Positions 36,371 through 47,999 of a DNA stretch of 64,000 nucleotides are shown here, in pieces. Within the stretch, counting starts at the first letter, position 1. Each line of letters begins with the position of its first letter. This DNA comes from Buxus sempervirens (Eukaryota > Streptophyta > Magnoliopsida > Buxales > Buxaceae). The stretch is from positions 31,477,829 through 31,541,828 of the forward strand of contig OX387187.1 of the NCBI GenBank assembly GCA_947561395.2. The letters run 5' to 3'. A program made the translations under genes and the position numbers. The notes below the pieces were generated by a model. That model ran no database searches. It had not been told where the DNA came from and was given only the letters and a program-made list of their open reading frames with translations.

Positions 36371-36942
36371 ACATTCAAGAAGGGAGATGTCATGTGCCAA
36401 GCAATTTAATTTCTACAACAGAGAGACATGATCTTTCAGGAATAATTATTCCCAATAGGGTGATATTTGCTTAAGCCATGCCTCCTTATTTTGAATCCAG
36501 GTTATATGAGTGCTCACACAAAAAATTCCCAGTCAAATGGATAATCATCTCTAAGTTCAAGTCCTGTGTTTATGCTAACATAAGTAGTGAATTGAAGATC
36601 AGATTCAAATGACAAAATAAATAACATGATAAAACATGGGTTTTACTGTAACAAAATCAAAGGCAATCTGCAAAGAATAAATAACAAAATAAATAACATG
36701 ATAATTTTTTTATTTATTAGAAAAAAAAATATTATTTGTTTTCATATTAGGATGAAAAGGAAAAAAAAATTTATAAATATATTACCTTTTATTAGAAAAT
36801 AAAAACAATTGTTTCCTACTTCTAAAAAAGAAAAAAAAAAGCCTTTATATTTTAATCTGACGCCTCTAGAATGTTTCTATTTTGTTTATTTAGGTCTCGT
36901 TTGACATTCATTTTCGATTGGAGAATGAATTCTAGATTGGGT

Positions 36943-39000
36943 TGTTGGGCCCTACTTTTCAAATAAATCAAAATAAAGAAATAAAAAAGAAAAGAAAAAG
37001 AAGAAACTTGATTAAGAGAAGGAGGGACCTCATGCCATGTCTCTCCTTCCTATTATAAAAATATTAAAAAAAAAAAAGAGGGAGAGATATCACGTCCCCT
37101 CCTTTAAAATAGGGATGAGTAAACAAAAAAAAGAAAGAAGGAAGGAAGAAGTTAGTGGACCCCACCACTAAAATAAAAAAATAAATAAATAAAAGAGAGC
37201 CCTAATGTGGGTTGATCCAAGTTATAACTTCTTTGAGTGGGGTAGTTTCATAACTACCCCACGTCCAATGCTCTATAAAATGGAGGATGTTAGAGAGAAA
37301 AAGGGGGTTAGAAGACCGGGGTTTGAGAAGATAAGAGAAACAAATTGGAGAGATCTTAGGAGATTAAAGAGTGAAAGGATTCTAGGAGTCAAAAAAGGTA
37401 AGATATGTTTCAATCTATTCTCTAAATTCTCTCTAGATAGTAACGTCAAGGCTCTGGAAGACAAAAAAGAAACAGGGCAAAGGGAATGAGATAAGGATTA
37501 GAAGATACACCTGATCTTTATCTGTAGATCCAGATGTGGGAGAATGACAAGGCAAGAAAAACATAATGGAAGATGCAAGATGGAGAAAAAGAAGAATCCA
37601 GATTGTTCAACCCTCACAGCTTGAAGTGTATTTGAGACACTTTGGCAGCGCTCAGGCGCAAATTCCCAGCGTGTTCGTCCGCTTGGGAGTGCCTGAGGTG
37701 CCATGGTAGTGCTCAGCAACATTTTCAGGTGAATACAGTGATTTTCCGGCAGAAATATGGTTGCTGCAGGTGGTTTTCTGGAGAAAACAGGCTAATAGAG
37801 ACGATAAAGGACATTTTGGGTCGTGGGTACGCACTAGCCCGACACATTTGGGTTGCGCATAGACACTGGCCCAGTGCGTTTGAGCGTACCCGCGCATCCC
37901 TATGGCCGACCCAGCGTCTCGGCCCGTTCTTAGAAGAAGAAAATGTGCATTAGGTGCTATGGGCTGCACGCATGTGCGAGCCCAACGCTAATGGGCCACG
38001 TGCGCAAGAAAAGCCCTGACCCGCGCGCTCCAACCCAGTAACCAGCCCGCTTTCAAAAGGAAAAAAAAAATTCAGGCACTTTGGGCTGTGCGTGTTGCTC
38101 GAGCCCTGTGCTAATGGGCCGCGCGCGCGGAAGCCCAATGCGCCTGGCGTACCCGCGCACACCGCGTCCCAAAACCTGGCTCGGAGCTCCGACCCAAAAA
38201 AAAGTAAAAAAAGATTGGGCGCTGGGCCCTGAAATTAGGCCCGCGCGCGCTTTAGACTTGCGCGCAGCCAAAGTAAACCCATATGTGGCCCGCACACATG
38301 CCCGTTGGCATGGGTCCAACCCGAACCGTGGACCCAATTCGCCCAAAATCTCCAAATCAACCTTTTTGTCTCATTTCAATCCAATTTGATCCCACAAAAA
38401 TCTAGAAAAATCCTTGGAAATTCCTGAATGTTTCTGAAAACCAAATCCATCCTGAACGGTGATAAAAAAAAAATTCAAGTGACCCTTTTACTTCATTGAA
38501 AGTGGTTTGAAGTATCCTTGTTTGGATCAATCATTTCCCAAATTTAAACTTAAGTCCCCATGTTGAACCAAGCCCCTCTATATTTAACCAAATTGCTCCA
38601 AGTTAGTCCCAAATGTCTCAAATTGACCCGAACACATGCAATTCATGCCATTTAAGCCAAACCCAATGAAGCTTTGCATGCTTTTAAACTGTTTCTAACA
38701 AGGTCCAACCGTTGCTTCTATAGTTTGAATCAAACCAAAACTAAACCAGAATCTCATAACCCAAACCAAATTTAAATCCCAAATCTCTTTTGAACTACGA
38801 TATGGCTTGATCCCAAATACTTGGGTACGTAGGCAGCCAGAACATTGGGTTCAGCCAGAATAACAAAAACACAAATTGAGAGTTAGAATCAAAGGATTGT
38901 TCTAGAATCTAGGATGTAATTAAAGGCTAATGGCCTTGAATGGGTCTGCACCCTACAAAATAAAAGCCTTCGATCAAAGATTACAAATTTTTTGTCAACA
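36943..39000 (+). repeat. 5' LTR of the Tat element
   Basis: 2058 bp, TG...CA. A TATAAAA box at 37274-37280 puts transcription initiation near 37305, so U3 is short (about 360 bp) and R-U5 long. The middle (37820-38340) is very rich in GCGCGC words. Compared by eye with the 3' LTR it is over 90% identical where alignable. Confidence 0.93.
38793..38838 (+). other. Conserved hairpin module in 5' LTR
   Basis: The sequence starts AACTACG and ends GTAGGCAGCC. Nested stems CTACG/CGTAG and CCCAA/TTGGG flank GGCTTGAT. Related copies are at 50137-50180 and 63101-63146. Confidence 0.6.
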
Positions 39001-39026
39001 TGGTTTTTGGCACGCCCAATGGACCC
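39001..39026 (+). other. Putative primer binding site
   Basis: The sequence TGGTTTTTGGCACGCCCAAT starts directly after the 5' LTR, the place of the minus-strand primer site. I have not assigned the tRNA. Confidence 0.6.
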
Positions 39027-39100
39027 ATTCTCCCTTTCATCTCTAACTTTTAAAGTTTTTTTTTCCAGTTATAACTTGTTTCTTGTTTCATTATGTAGAC

Positions 39101-40060
39101 ATGTCACCTTGTGTAATTGTCTACTTCCATGAGCTTCCTAAGACCAAGGACGAGGAGGCAAAGGCAAAGAGCGCAACTCATCACGCTACGTTCACGATTT
39201 GCCGCTCACCTCTAGGAACGGAGGCACCTGCTTTTGTGTTGGAGAAAGAAATCAACAAGACCTTGCAAACCTCGACAGTTGCTAAGAAGGCCTTAAAAGT
39301 CAAGAAAGCCTCTAAGGTAAGGAAAGCACGAAAGCAAAAGAAGAGCCTCTGTGTACAGGTAATGATAAATGCAGCAAGAATGGTTGACCCAATGCCTTCA
39401 AAATCCAAGGTGATGTAGTCCATGAAGCCCAAGAGGGCAATGTCAACTGCTGGGTCTGCCAAGAAGAATGAAACACCTAAAGTTTCTTCTAAGGCTTGTG
39501 TAAGTGCAACTATGCCTATGCAAATTATGATTGGGACTATCCCAATTAACTTGGTTGACACTTCATCAGTTATGATGACTACAATCAAGGAATGTGAAAG
39601 CGAAATGCCAAATACCTCGAATGTGAGGGTTTTGAGGTCGTCACAGGCTTTAGAGCCTCAAGTGGTGAAATCACTCCCTCATAAAAAGAGGATTCAGAGG
39701 ATATCTACTCCCACACCCAAAGGGAGTCAATCAGCTATTCAACTTCAACCGCGATGTCTTGAATTGGGATCATCCTCTAGGCAATCTTTGGAGTACTCTA
39801 GTTAAAATTTCAAAATAGTCCATACTCCATTTGTTCCAAAAAGAAGGAGATCCTAGTTTGCCAGGAAATCATCCAAGAAGTTCAATTCAGAAGTATCTTT
39901 GGAAGCATCCCATTACCCATTAACGGCCTTCACTTATGAGGTATCAAAAAAGGCTAAGTCAGACCTTGAAGCAAAATAATGATCCTTCCTTACTGGGTTT
40001 GTTTATGCCAAAGAAGCAAGATTTGATCCCGCAGGCTACTTAAGACCATATATAGGGCCC
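39101..40060 (+). pseudogene. N-terminal extension of the gag frame, with stops
   Basis: Starting at the ATG at 39101, the frame runs in register into the gag start at 40061. It is interrupted by TAG at 39416, TAA near 39803, TAG near 39854 and TAA TGA near 39977. The product would be strongly basic around VAKKALKVKKASKVRKARKQ, then Ser/Thr-rich, then RFDPAGYLRPYIGP just before the gag methionine. It is either a leader ORF of the kind found in Ogre/Tat elements or an N-terminal gag extension. Function unknown. Confidence 0.55.
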
Positions 40061-41599
40061 ATGACAAGGTCAAGGGCATGTCTAATTCTACATGATGCTT
40101 TTGAAACTTTGTCAAGTTCTGGAACATGTTCAGAAGAAGAACCTCAGTCGATTTCAACTATGAGTTCTTCAACAAATCCTTTATATGGAGGCCCTGAGTC
40201 ACTATTTCAAGAAGAAGATTTTCCGAATGAATTATCAGCAAATTTTCAGGAGAAATTAAGTACAAGCTCAACTGATGAAAGTGAGCCTAAAATCATGTCA
40301 GTTATGGTAACTGGAGCTGCTAATGTTGAAGAGCAGTTGCAAGAATTACAGAGGAAGATGGCAGAAAAGGACGCAGAGATTGCATCTCTTACCGCCCGGT
40401 TAGCTTTGCAAGCAAGTTGTTCTACTCAAGAACAAGCACCACCCCAACAAGCAGCAATGCCTGCAGCGGAACATCCACAGGTGGATATAAGAGCTCTTAT
40501 TGTTGAGGGCATAAGAGACTTCCAAGCTGCTATGTCACCACCAGTACTTGGATATCGTAAGCCTTACCCAGCGCATTATGATAGTGTTCCATTTCCTTAT
40601 GGTTATCAAAAACCTAATTTTGAGAAGTTTGATGGGATTAATGGATCCCCACAAGAGCATTTAGCTCATTTTTATTCAGCATGTGGAGAGTCTGCATTAA
40701 CAGATGCCTTATTAATAAGGCAATTTGTTCAATCCCTTAAGGGAGCTGCATTTACTTGGTACACCCAATTACCTCCCGGCTCTATAATTATTTGGGATGA
40801 TATGCAACGAGCTTTCTTAGCTCAATTTGTGAGTTCAAAAAAGAAAGTTTCAATCATAGATCTTGCTGATGCAAGACAGAAGGTTAACGAGAGTGTCAAC
40901 GACTTCATTACGAGGTGGCGCAACCTCAACCTTCAATGTCCCGAGAAGTTGACAGAGCAATCTAAAATACAAATGTGTGCCAATAATCTCGTACCAGAAA
41001 TTGCTACTTTCATTGGTACCGTAGAACCGCAGACATTTGATGCTTTAGTTTCCAAGGTGAACAATGTTGAAAGGCAGATGGCTGGTCAAAGGATGGCAAC
41101 AAAGAAGCCTTCTACCACAACCAATCACACGGTAGAAACAAAAAGGAATGGAAAGGAAGCTATGGCCACCTTTGTGAAGACAGATAAAAAGAAGGAAAAT
41201 GGGAATGAAAAAGGAAAGAATATTCCCAAAACTCTCAAAGAAAGAAGAGAGAAGAAGTACTCTTTTGATGCTGACGATGTTGATTCTATATTTGAGGATT
41301 TGCTTAAAGAAAAGGTCATAATGCTCCCCGAGCCAAAGAGGCCTTCCGAAGTGCATACAACAGATGATCCAAGATATTTTCAGTATCACCGTATGATAAG
41401 TCATACACTTAAGGATTGTTTTGTCCTTAAGGATTTGATTCAAAATATGATATATAAAGGGGATATTGAGATTGCTGGATCGCCTCCAAAGGAGCTGTCT
41501 GCAACATCAAATAATGTCTCTTTTGTTGGAGAAGAGCTAGAGCAAACTGTTCTATTGCCACAGGGGGCAATACCAGTCAAACTTGAAGTTGAAAAATAA
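40061..41599 (+). CDS. gag: Gag polyprotein of the Tat element
   Basis: A 512-codon intact frame, the only undamaged ORF of the element. It begins MTRSRACLILHDAF. A short coiled coil (about residues 92-125, EEQLQELQRKMAEKDAEIAS) precedes the retrotransposon gag domain (about 185-345), with FEKFDGINGSPQEHLAHF, then AFTWYTQLPPGSI and VNDFITRWRNL. A Lys-rich region follows at about 350-405. Near residue 437 is DPRYFQYHRMISHTLKDC, a Tat-type zinc-knuckle relative in which the first cysteine appears to be replaced. Gag would form virus-like particles around the element RNA. The frame continues in register past the stop into a conserved linker, so the stop may be a disabling mutation. Confidence 0.9.
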   Translation: MTRSRACLILHDAFETLSSSGTCSEEEPQSISTMSSSTNPLYGGPESLFQEEDFPNELSANFQEKLSTSSTDESEPKIMSVMVTGAANVEEQLQELQRKMAEKDAEIASLTARLALQASCSTQEQAPPQQAAMPAAEHPQVDIRALIVEGIRDFQAAMSPPVLGYRKPYPAHYDSVPFPYGYQKPNFEKFDGINGSPQEHLAHFYSACGESALTDALLIRQFVQSLKGAAFTWYTQLPPGSIIIWDDMQRAFLAQFVSSKKKVSIIDLADARQKVNESVNDFITRWRNLNLQCPEKLTEQSKIQMCANNLVPEIATFIGTVEPQTFDALVSKVNNVERQMAGQRMATKKPSTTTNHTVETKRNGKEAMATFVKTDKKKENGNEKGKNIPKTLKERREKKYSFDADDVDSIFEDLLKEKVIMLPEPKRPSEVHTTDDPRYFQYHRMISHTLKDCFVLKDLIQNMIYKGDIEIAGSPPKELSATSNNVSFVGEELEQTVLLPQGAIPVKLEVEK

Positions 41600-42263
41600 T
41601 CTTCGGTTACTCCTGATGTGCCACAGCTTGAGGACCATAAAATCCCAACACTCTATGAGATAATGACAGAGCCGAATTTGGAATGTTGGGAAGATGAGGA
41701 TTCCAACGGTTGGCAAACTTACATCGGTAAGAAAGCTAAGAGGTGAGTTGCATTACCCCTTATTGATATAAAGTCTACCAGTCATCCAGGTGTGGTTTTC
41801 CGTGGTTGTAAAGAATTGAGAAAGAAAAAAAGGTCTTTTAAGAGAAAGACACAAAAGAAAAAGCCAACCCTTTTGGAATATGAATGTGAACAACCTCCAA
41901 GGGTTCCATTCACTGTGAAGGATTACATTGACATCGACTTGTCAGAGGATGACTTACTAAATGAAGAGGTCGTCCAATTTAATATGGTATTGTGTGAAGT
42001 AAGTGACACACTTGATCCAAATCCTGAGGTGGATGAGGTCACACCTCGTTCTGGACGACGCATAGGGGGCCCTGTAAAGGAAGGATTAGCTGAAAAATTA
42101 TTAGAAAATAATCCAAATCCCAAGGATAGTGAAATCCCCAAAGGCCAGTGGCCCAAAACTCAAAGATTGTGCAGACTGTGAAGTATGGTGTTTTGACCCA
42201 TCTGAAGTGTATTCCATTATTGCTAAGCGTTTATGATGCTTTGAAATTATCAAAGGATCTGAG
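41600..42263 (+). pseudogene. Gag-protease linker, frameshifted
   Basis: It continues the gag frame after the TAA at 41597. Readable parts are PTLYEIMTEPNLECWEDED, a TGA near 41744, then a basic stretch (RKKKRSFKRKTQKKK), then DYIDIDLSEDD and DEVTPRSGR. A frameshift near 42140 leads into VYDALKLSKDLRQ, which is cut by a solo LTR and resumes at 45304 as ALIQALTSPEFYKEEINQ. Confidence 0.75.
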
Positions 42264-42268
42264 ACAAG

Positions 42269-45200
42269 TGTGCTCACCTGATTTCGGTCGCACGATGAGG
42301 CGCATGCAAAATGATGCGTGCCTCGGGATTTGTTTGGAGTCGCCATTGCCTGATAGGGTGCAGGCAGACACCTGGGTGCCTAAGTTTTTTTATTATGGCT
42401 TGGTCTACGGCTTTAGATTCTAAGCAAGTTCTCTGTTACGGTCTGGGGAAGTCCGTAGACACCCCGGTCTTCCCCGTCAAAAGACGGGTCTCATAGGATT
42501 CCCTGGTTTGAGTCAACTTTGGTCTCTCACTCACCTGATTCCTATTCTAGCATGCACAGTTTTGGTTAAGTCTGGCGGGACCGCCAAAGTGGTGTGGGTC
42601 CCTTTACTTGATTTTATCTTCTTAGCTTAGAGTGATCTGAGTCTGATCGGGCAGGCCCCATTGGAAGGCCTGCGGATCCCTTGGTGGGCTTGGTTAAGCT
42701 CACGTGTCCCCTGGTGGGCCTCAGTCTAGCTTGAGAGGCCCTTTGGGCTTTGGTTCAAGTGAATTTGATTTTATTTCAAGTTTGATTATTTAAGTGGATT
42801 TTCAGGCAAAAGTGGGCTGGAATTGCTTAGTGGGCCCTTGAGTGGGCCACACAGTTGGTTGCCAAGTGATTTTGAGGTTATCTTGATTAACTGTGCCAAA
42901 ATGGGACAGGTTTTGGGCTTAGGGCCCTTTACCTGGGCTTGGGCTTGAAAGCCCTTGAGTTAGGGTTTTGGAAACCCTAACCTTGATTGGGTTCAATGGG
43001 CTTAATGGGCCCGACAGGCCCTGCCCGTGGTCTCGGCCAAACCATCACATAATTTGAGCATGCATGCCTCGAATTGGGCTTTGGCGGGCCTCAATGGGTT
43101 TGGCCCACTCAATCAATTTAATTGCCTTTATTTAACAAAAAGTAAGTTTTATCGGGCTTGGTGGGCCCCGTTGGAAGGTCCACTGGGAATCAATTTGGAC
43201 CGGGTCGGTCCATGGCCCATCTTGGGTTTCCGGGTGACCCGGAAACCCTTCTGGTTCATCCGGGTTGATCAAACAAACCAAAAAATTAGCACAATATCAC
43301 AAAATTAGCAAAAATGCAGCCTGGCAGTGTAGCCGGCCTGAGATGCCGGCTATACATAAAGACCAGTGTATCCGGCATCCCTAGCCGATTACAAACAGGG
43401 CTCTGTTGATCCGATCTGAGTTGTCGGATCAACACACAGAATGGGTTTTTTCGGATTTTTGCTATGGGATTGGGTTGATGGGTCTCTTGGGATGTTCTAG
43501 CATTTGGGTGGGCCCCTGTGTGGGCCCACGGTGGTACAGAGAAAAGGGGAAGCCTCCACTTTTGTCTTCTTTGGTGGTTTTTTCCAACAAGGAAAAGGAG
43601 AGGGGAGGCATGGGATGCTGCCTCCCTTCACATGAACCACATGCTGTAGTCCCACAGGGGCTACTTGGCCCCTGTTCTAGTCCTTGATCCGAGTAGAACA
43701 GCAAGTGCAATGGTTACCCAAGAATACAAATAACAACACCTAAACATGCCAAAATTCAAAAGAGATGGTCATGCACATTCTTCCTACCAAGCATGAGGGC
43801 TTGGTGGTTAGGAAGGTCAAGCATGCTACTGCTGGGGACTTGAGGCACTCGAATGACTTAAAATATTAGGTAGCAAAGGGGCTGGAGGAACATGCATATT
43901 GGCACAAAACAATAAGTATATGGGACAACAAATCATGCTCACATGCACATGGAAGCAGTAAAGAATAAGAGATTAAAGGAACATGCCAATACTTGAAAAC
44001 AAGAAGACAACCTCCAGGGGTATGACCAGCAAGAGCACACCCGTGAGAAGTTGTGAGAAAGTAAGGGAAGAGCAGAAAAAGGAATCTAATTTAGAAGGGA
44101 AATGGGGGGTTACTTGGGGGTACATTGGATTTCCATGCAAGAGGGAACACACCCCCCCTAAAAATAATTAGGAATACCCAAAGCAGCAGCTATCATAACC
44201 CCAAAAGTGTAAATGAAGCTCTCTCATCTTCCCCCCATAGAACCATGCAAACCCCACCTCTTACCTTGGAGGTTCCCGCGAAATATAAATGAAGGGAAAA
44301 TGGATGAGAACTGAACCGATGGGCAGATGCATGCTATGGAAACATCAAGCACTCTAAATACTTAAAAATAACTCCATTTTTATATATGGTTAAGGAAACT
44401 TAACAAGAATCCATACCTTGGGGTTTTAGACCCTTCTTGTGGTGTGTTCACCCTTTCTTGAAGCTTGAACACTGCTGGAGCAGCTCCCTTCTACCACCAA
44501 CAGCAAGCTTCTCTTAGTTGGTTGGGTGAAGAATGAAGAAAAAGAGAGGGGAAGAGAGAGAGATCAAGGTGATGCTTCAAGGGTTTGGGGAGAGAGGTTA
44601 GAGCTCTTGGAGAAGAAGAAATGGTGGGAGACAAAGTGTGCTCCACCAAAATGTGCTCCACCCCTAATGCATCCCACCCCCTCCCCTTTTATAGGAGAGG
44701 TTGCTTAAGGGTTAAGAAAGACCAATTTTTAAATATTTTATAAAAAGTGATTTTTTATTGTTATTTCTTACTTGTGGCTTATTACTTTTGCTTAATGGTT
44801 AAGAAAGACTCTTTTGTTAATATTTTTTACTTAGGGGTTAAGAAAGACTCTTTTTGTTAATATTTTTGTTTACTTAAGGGTTAAGCAAGGGGGACGTCCA
44901 CGTGGCGCAGTTTGCCACGTGGACAGTTTATTTTTGACCAAGGATTGCCCATAACTCTCTCATTTGAGCTCTGATTTTGGCAAACTCAGTTGCGTTGGAG
45001 CCAGGTCGACATCCTCTATCCACTGAGCTAGAGTTTAGTAGCAAATTCAGGGTTTGGCAGAAAGTCAACTTTCGGCTCCCCCTTAAGTTTGACCGCCCGT
45101 AGAGCCTTCATCCGGACTCCGATTCCAGCAAACTTAGTTGCGTTGGAACCGTGTCGGGATTCTCTATTTACTGAGATAAAGCAAGGTGGCCAACTATCTC

Positions 45201-45298
45201 CTGATCAAAAAGTCAACTTTTTGTCCCCTCGGGGTTTGACTTTCTGCCAGGGTTTTCATTTTCAGCACTTCCAGGGGTGCAAAAATAAGGTGCTTACA
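42269..45298 (+). mobile_element. Solo LTR (3030 bp) inserted between gag and protease
   Basis: It starts TGTGCTCACCTG and ends GGTGCTTACA. The 5-bp duplication ACAAG lies at 42264-42268 and 45299-45303. Removing it and one duplication copy restores the polyprotein frame exactly (LSKDLRQ-ALIQAL). It holds no internal retrotransposon genes. It is related to, but clearly diverged from, the LTR at 55975-58569, in the same orientation. Confidence 0.93.
44945..45298 (+). repeat. Two ~130-150-bp degenerate modules at the end of the solo LTR
   Basis: Each has a CCGGACTCCGATT-like phrase, AGCAAACTTAGTTGCGTTGG, then CGTGTCGG-like and CTCTATCCACTGAG-like words. Three related modules end the LTR at 55975-58569. 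Confidence 0.6.
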
Positions 45299-45303
45299 AC
45301 AAG

Positions 45304-45922
45304 CATTAATACAGGCCCTTACAAGCCCTGAATTTTATAAAGAGGAAATAAATCAAGTAAAGGTTCAATCGGAAAGCCCAAAATATTGCGCTTCGTGCAT
45401 GGTAGCTATTACCTTCACTGACGAAGATTTACAGCTAGGGTCTGAAAGCCATAACATGCCACTTTTTGTTAAGGTTTTATTGGAGACACCCTCCTTAACC
45501 GCATTTTTTTAGATTGTGGTTCTGTTATAAATATTCTTCCTCTGAAAGCCTTGAGAAGCATTGGGATGAATTCTTGACAATTGTCGCCATCAATAATGAC
45601 GATTCAAGGGTTTAATCAAGCAGGGCAAAGAGTACTTGGTACTATTGCTCTGAAAGTTGAGACAGGAGAGTTGTATTCAAATGCTCTCTTTCATGTGATT
45701 GATGCCGATACATCCTACAATGCCCTATTGGGGCGCCCATGGCTCCATACATATGGAGTGATACCTTCGACCCTCCACCAATGTTTTAAGTTCAGCAAAA
45801 ATCGAGAGGTTTTGAAGGTCTCTGGGGATTCTGATCCATTTCAAGGTGAGGAAGTCAATTATGCAGATGCTAAATTTTATAAGTCAACCAACTTAGCATC
45901 CTTTTTCCCTTGGAAGTGGTAA
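45304..45922 (+). pseudogene. Aspartic protease region of pol, frameshifted
   Basis: After the linker resumes, the active-site segment reads FLDCGSVINILPLKALRSIG (about 45507-45566) in one frame. It shifts to another that encodes MTIQGFNQAGQRVLG and ALFHVIDADTSYNALLGRPW (45596-45753), the second half of a retropepsin. Catalytic DxG is DCG here. At least two frameshifts and a stop (MNS*) separate the parts. Confidence 0.85.
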
Positions 45923-46892
45923 AAAAGAGGTAAAAGGGGATAAACTCAAAGAAACCCCATGGTTGGCATCTGAGTCACCTCGAATTAAGGTGGCATTTCA
46001 TCATGAACAACAAAACCGTGACAACAAAAGGGTAGAGGCTACATCAAAGCCTAAAATGACTTTTAGATATGTACCTAAATGTCAAAGGAAGCTTGGGCAG
46101 AAAGCCTTGGTATCCCTTAAAGATACCATGATATCACTCACTACAAGTTATACTGGTCCTCTTTGGAAAATAAACCAATCTATCCCTCAGTCTCGGATTA
46201 TGATCTCAATGAAATTTAAAGTTGAGGGAGGTGTAGATAGAAAGGTATTTTTCAAAACGCATAAACCCTCGCTTTCCATCGTAGTGAAGGACAAATCAAA
46301 GAAGAAGGTCTTTTTGCGCAAGAATGAAGCAAAAATACAAACAAGTTTGCACAAGAGGCCTTATGCCGAAGCATCCTCCTTTGAAATTCAAGCCTTCACA
46401 TATCGAGAAAAGGCTATTCTTGATAGTGAACAATGTGAGGATATCGTTACCCAAGAAACACCACATGTATCTATATTTGAAAGACTCGGAAATTTCAAGA
46501 AAGGTCAGAGGAAAAGTGGTGCTAAGAAGGGTAAATGCAAAGTTATCTTTAAAAGGCCAAAAGATGATGAAGATAGCCAAAGCATGGAAATGATTGTGCA
46601 AGCTAATTGCACCTTTATTCAAGAGTGCCGGTTAGAAGAGGTGGAAGCACCGGATCAGGATTCTAAATATTCGGGTGATGAACAAGAGGAAACCCCGAAT
46701 TTTCTTCAAGAAGTTCAACCGGCACCTGTTGAAATTGAAGATGGTGGCCAAGCAACAGTTGACGATCTTCGAGAAATAAATCTCGGAACAAAGCTTGATC
46801 CAAAACCAACTTTTGTAAGTGCTTCTTTATCTAAAGAAGAGTTGGGAAGCTATGAACAATTACTTCGGGAATATCAAGATGTCTTTGCTTAG
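45923..46892 (+). pseudogene. Protease-RT linker of the polyprotein
   Basis: About 309 codons remain open, running directly into the RT frame after two stops. The body is Lys/Glu-rich with no known enzyme motif. It ends LLREYQDVFA and then a TAG, where Tat elements usually have DVFAW, so a tryptophan codon has been lost. Confidence 0.8.
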
Positions 46893-46904
46893 AGATATTA
46901 GGAC

Positions 46905-47999
46905 ATGCCAGGCTTAGACCCCAAAATTGCCATCCATAAATTGGCAATATCTAGTGTGAAAAGGCCTGTGAAACAAGCACAACACCTTTTTCGGCTGAAG
47001 TTAATTGTACAAATCGAAGCTAAGGTTGACAAATTAATAAAGGCTGGAATCATTCGAGAAGTCAAATATCCCACATGGCTCGCAAATATAGTCCCAGTAA
47101 AGAATAAAAATGGGCAAGTGCGAATTTGCATAGATTTTAGGGATCTTAATGACGCATGCCCTAAAGATGAATTTCCTTTACCAATTACTGAGTTGCTAGT
47201 AGATGCAACTACAAGGTTTAGTGCCTTATCCTTTATGGATGGCTTCTCGGGTTATAATCAAATTAAGATGGCACCTAAGGACAAGGAATTCACGACTTTC
47301 CCAACACCTAAAGGAATTTATTATTATACAGTGATGCCTTTCGGTTTAAAAAATGCAGGGGCTACTTATCAACGAGCCATGACAATTATTTTTAGTGATA
47401 TGATCCATAAAACTATTGAGTTTTATGTTGATGACTTAGTTGTCAAAACTAAAGAAGGAAAGAACCACCTTGGTGATCTTAAAAGAGTTTTTGACAGGCT
47501 AAGGAAACATCAGCAGAAAATGAACCCTTTGAAGTGTGCGTTTGGTGTGACCTCCGGGAAATTCCTTGGTTTTGTTGTTCGACATCGAGGGATTGAGATT
47601 GATCCCACAAATATCAAAGTGATAATTGAAATGCCACCTCCTCGTAATTTACGAGAGTTACGTGGATTGCAAGGAAGACTTGCTTATATACGAAGGTTTA
47701 TTTCCAATTTATCTCGAAGATGTCAACCTTTTTCCAGACTAATGAAGAAAGACACACCTTTCGAGTGGGATCAAGCATGCCAAAATGCATTTGAGAGCAT
47801 TAAACAACATTTGCTTAAACCACCAGTCTTGGCAGCACCAATTAAAGGGAAACCTTTAATATTATATATAGCAGCATTGGAATGCTCTTTGGGAGCTTTA
47901 CTTGCTCAAAACAATTGTGAGGGGAAACAAAATACCTTATATTATTTAAGTCACACTTTAGTGGGCAAATGTCACGGCCTATGCTATCAGGATGGTTAG
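46905..47999 (+). pseudogene. Reverse transcriptase (and start of RNase H) of pol
   Basis: It begins MPGLDPKIAIHKLAI in the same frame as the linker. RT motifs in order are GIIREVKYPTWLANIVPVKN, VRICIDFRDLNDACPKD, FSALSFMDGFSGYNQI, YYYTVMPFGLKNAGATYQRA and the catalytic FYVDDLVVKT. Then come KCAFGV-GKFLGF and the connection RELRGLQGRLAYIRRFI. It is followed by the first RNase H start (PLILYIAALECSLGALLAQ), which breaks off after YLSHTLVG: about 45 residues that normally follow are missing before MSRPMLSGWLAKW. The RT itself is intact, but the polyprotein is dead. Confidence 0.95.

Noticed and set aside
37642..38389. Overlapping Arg/Gly/Ala-rich frames on both strands in the LTR
   Set aside because: They arise from the GC-rich LTR block, recur in the other LTR with frameshifts and show no domain.
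44995..45035. tRNA-like A box on the minus strand (TAGCTCAGTGGATAGAGG)
   Set aside because: No B box or cloverleaf around it, and the matching module in the other solo LTR does not conserve it well. Probably coincidence inside an LTR module.
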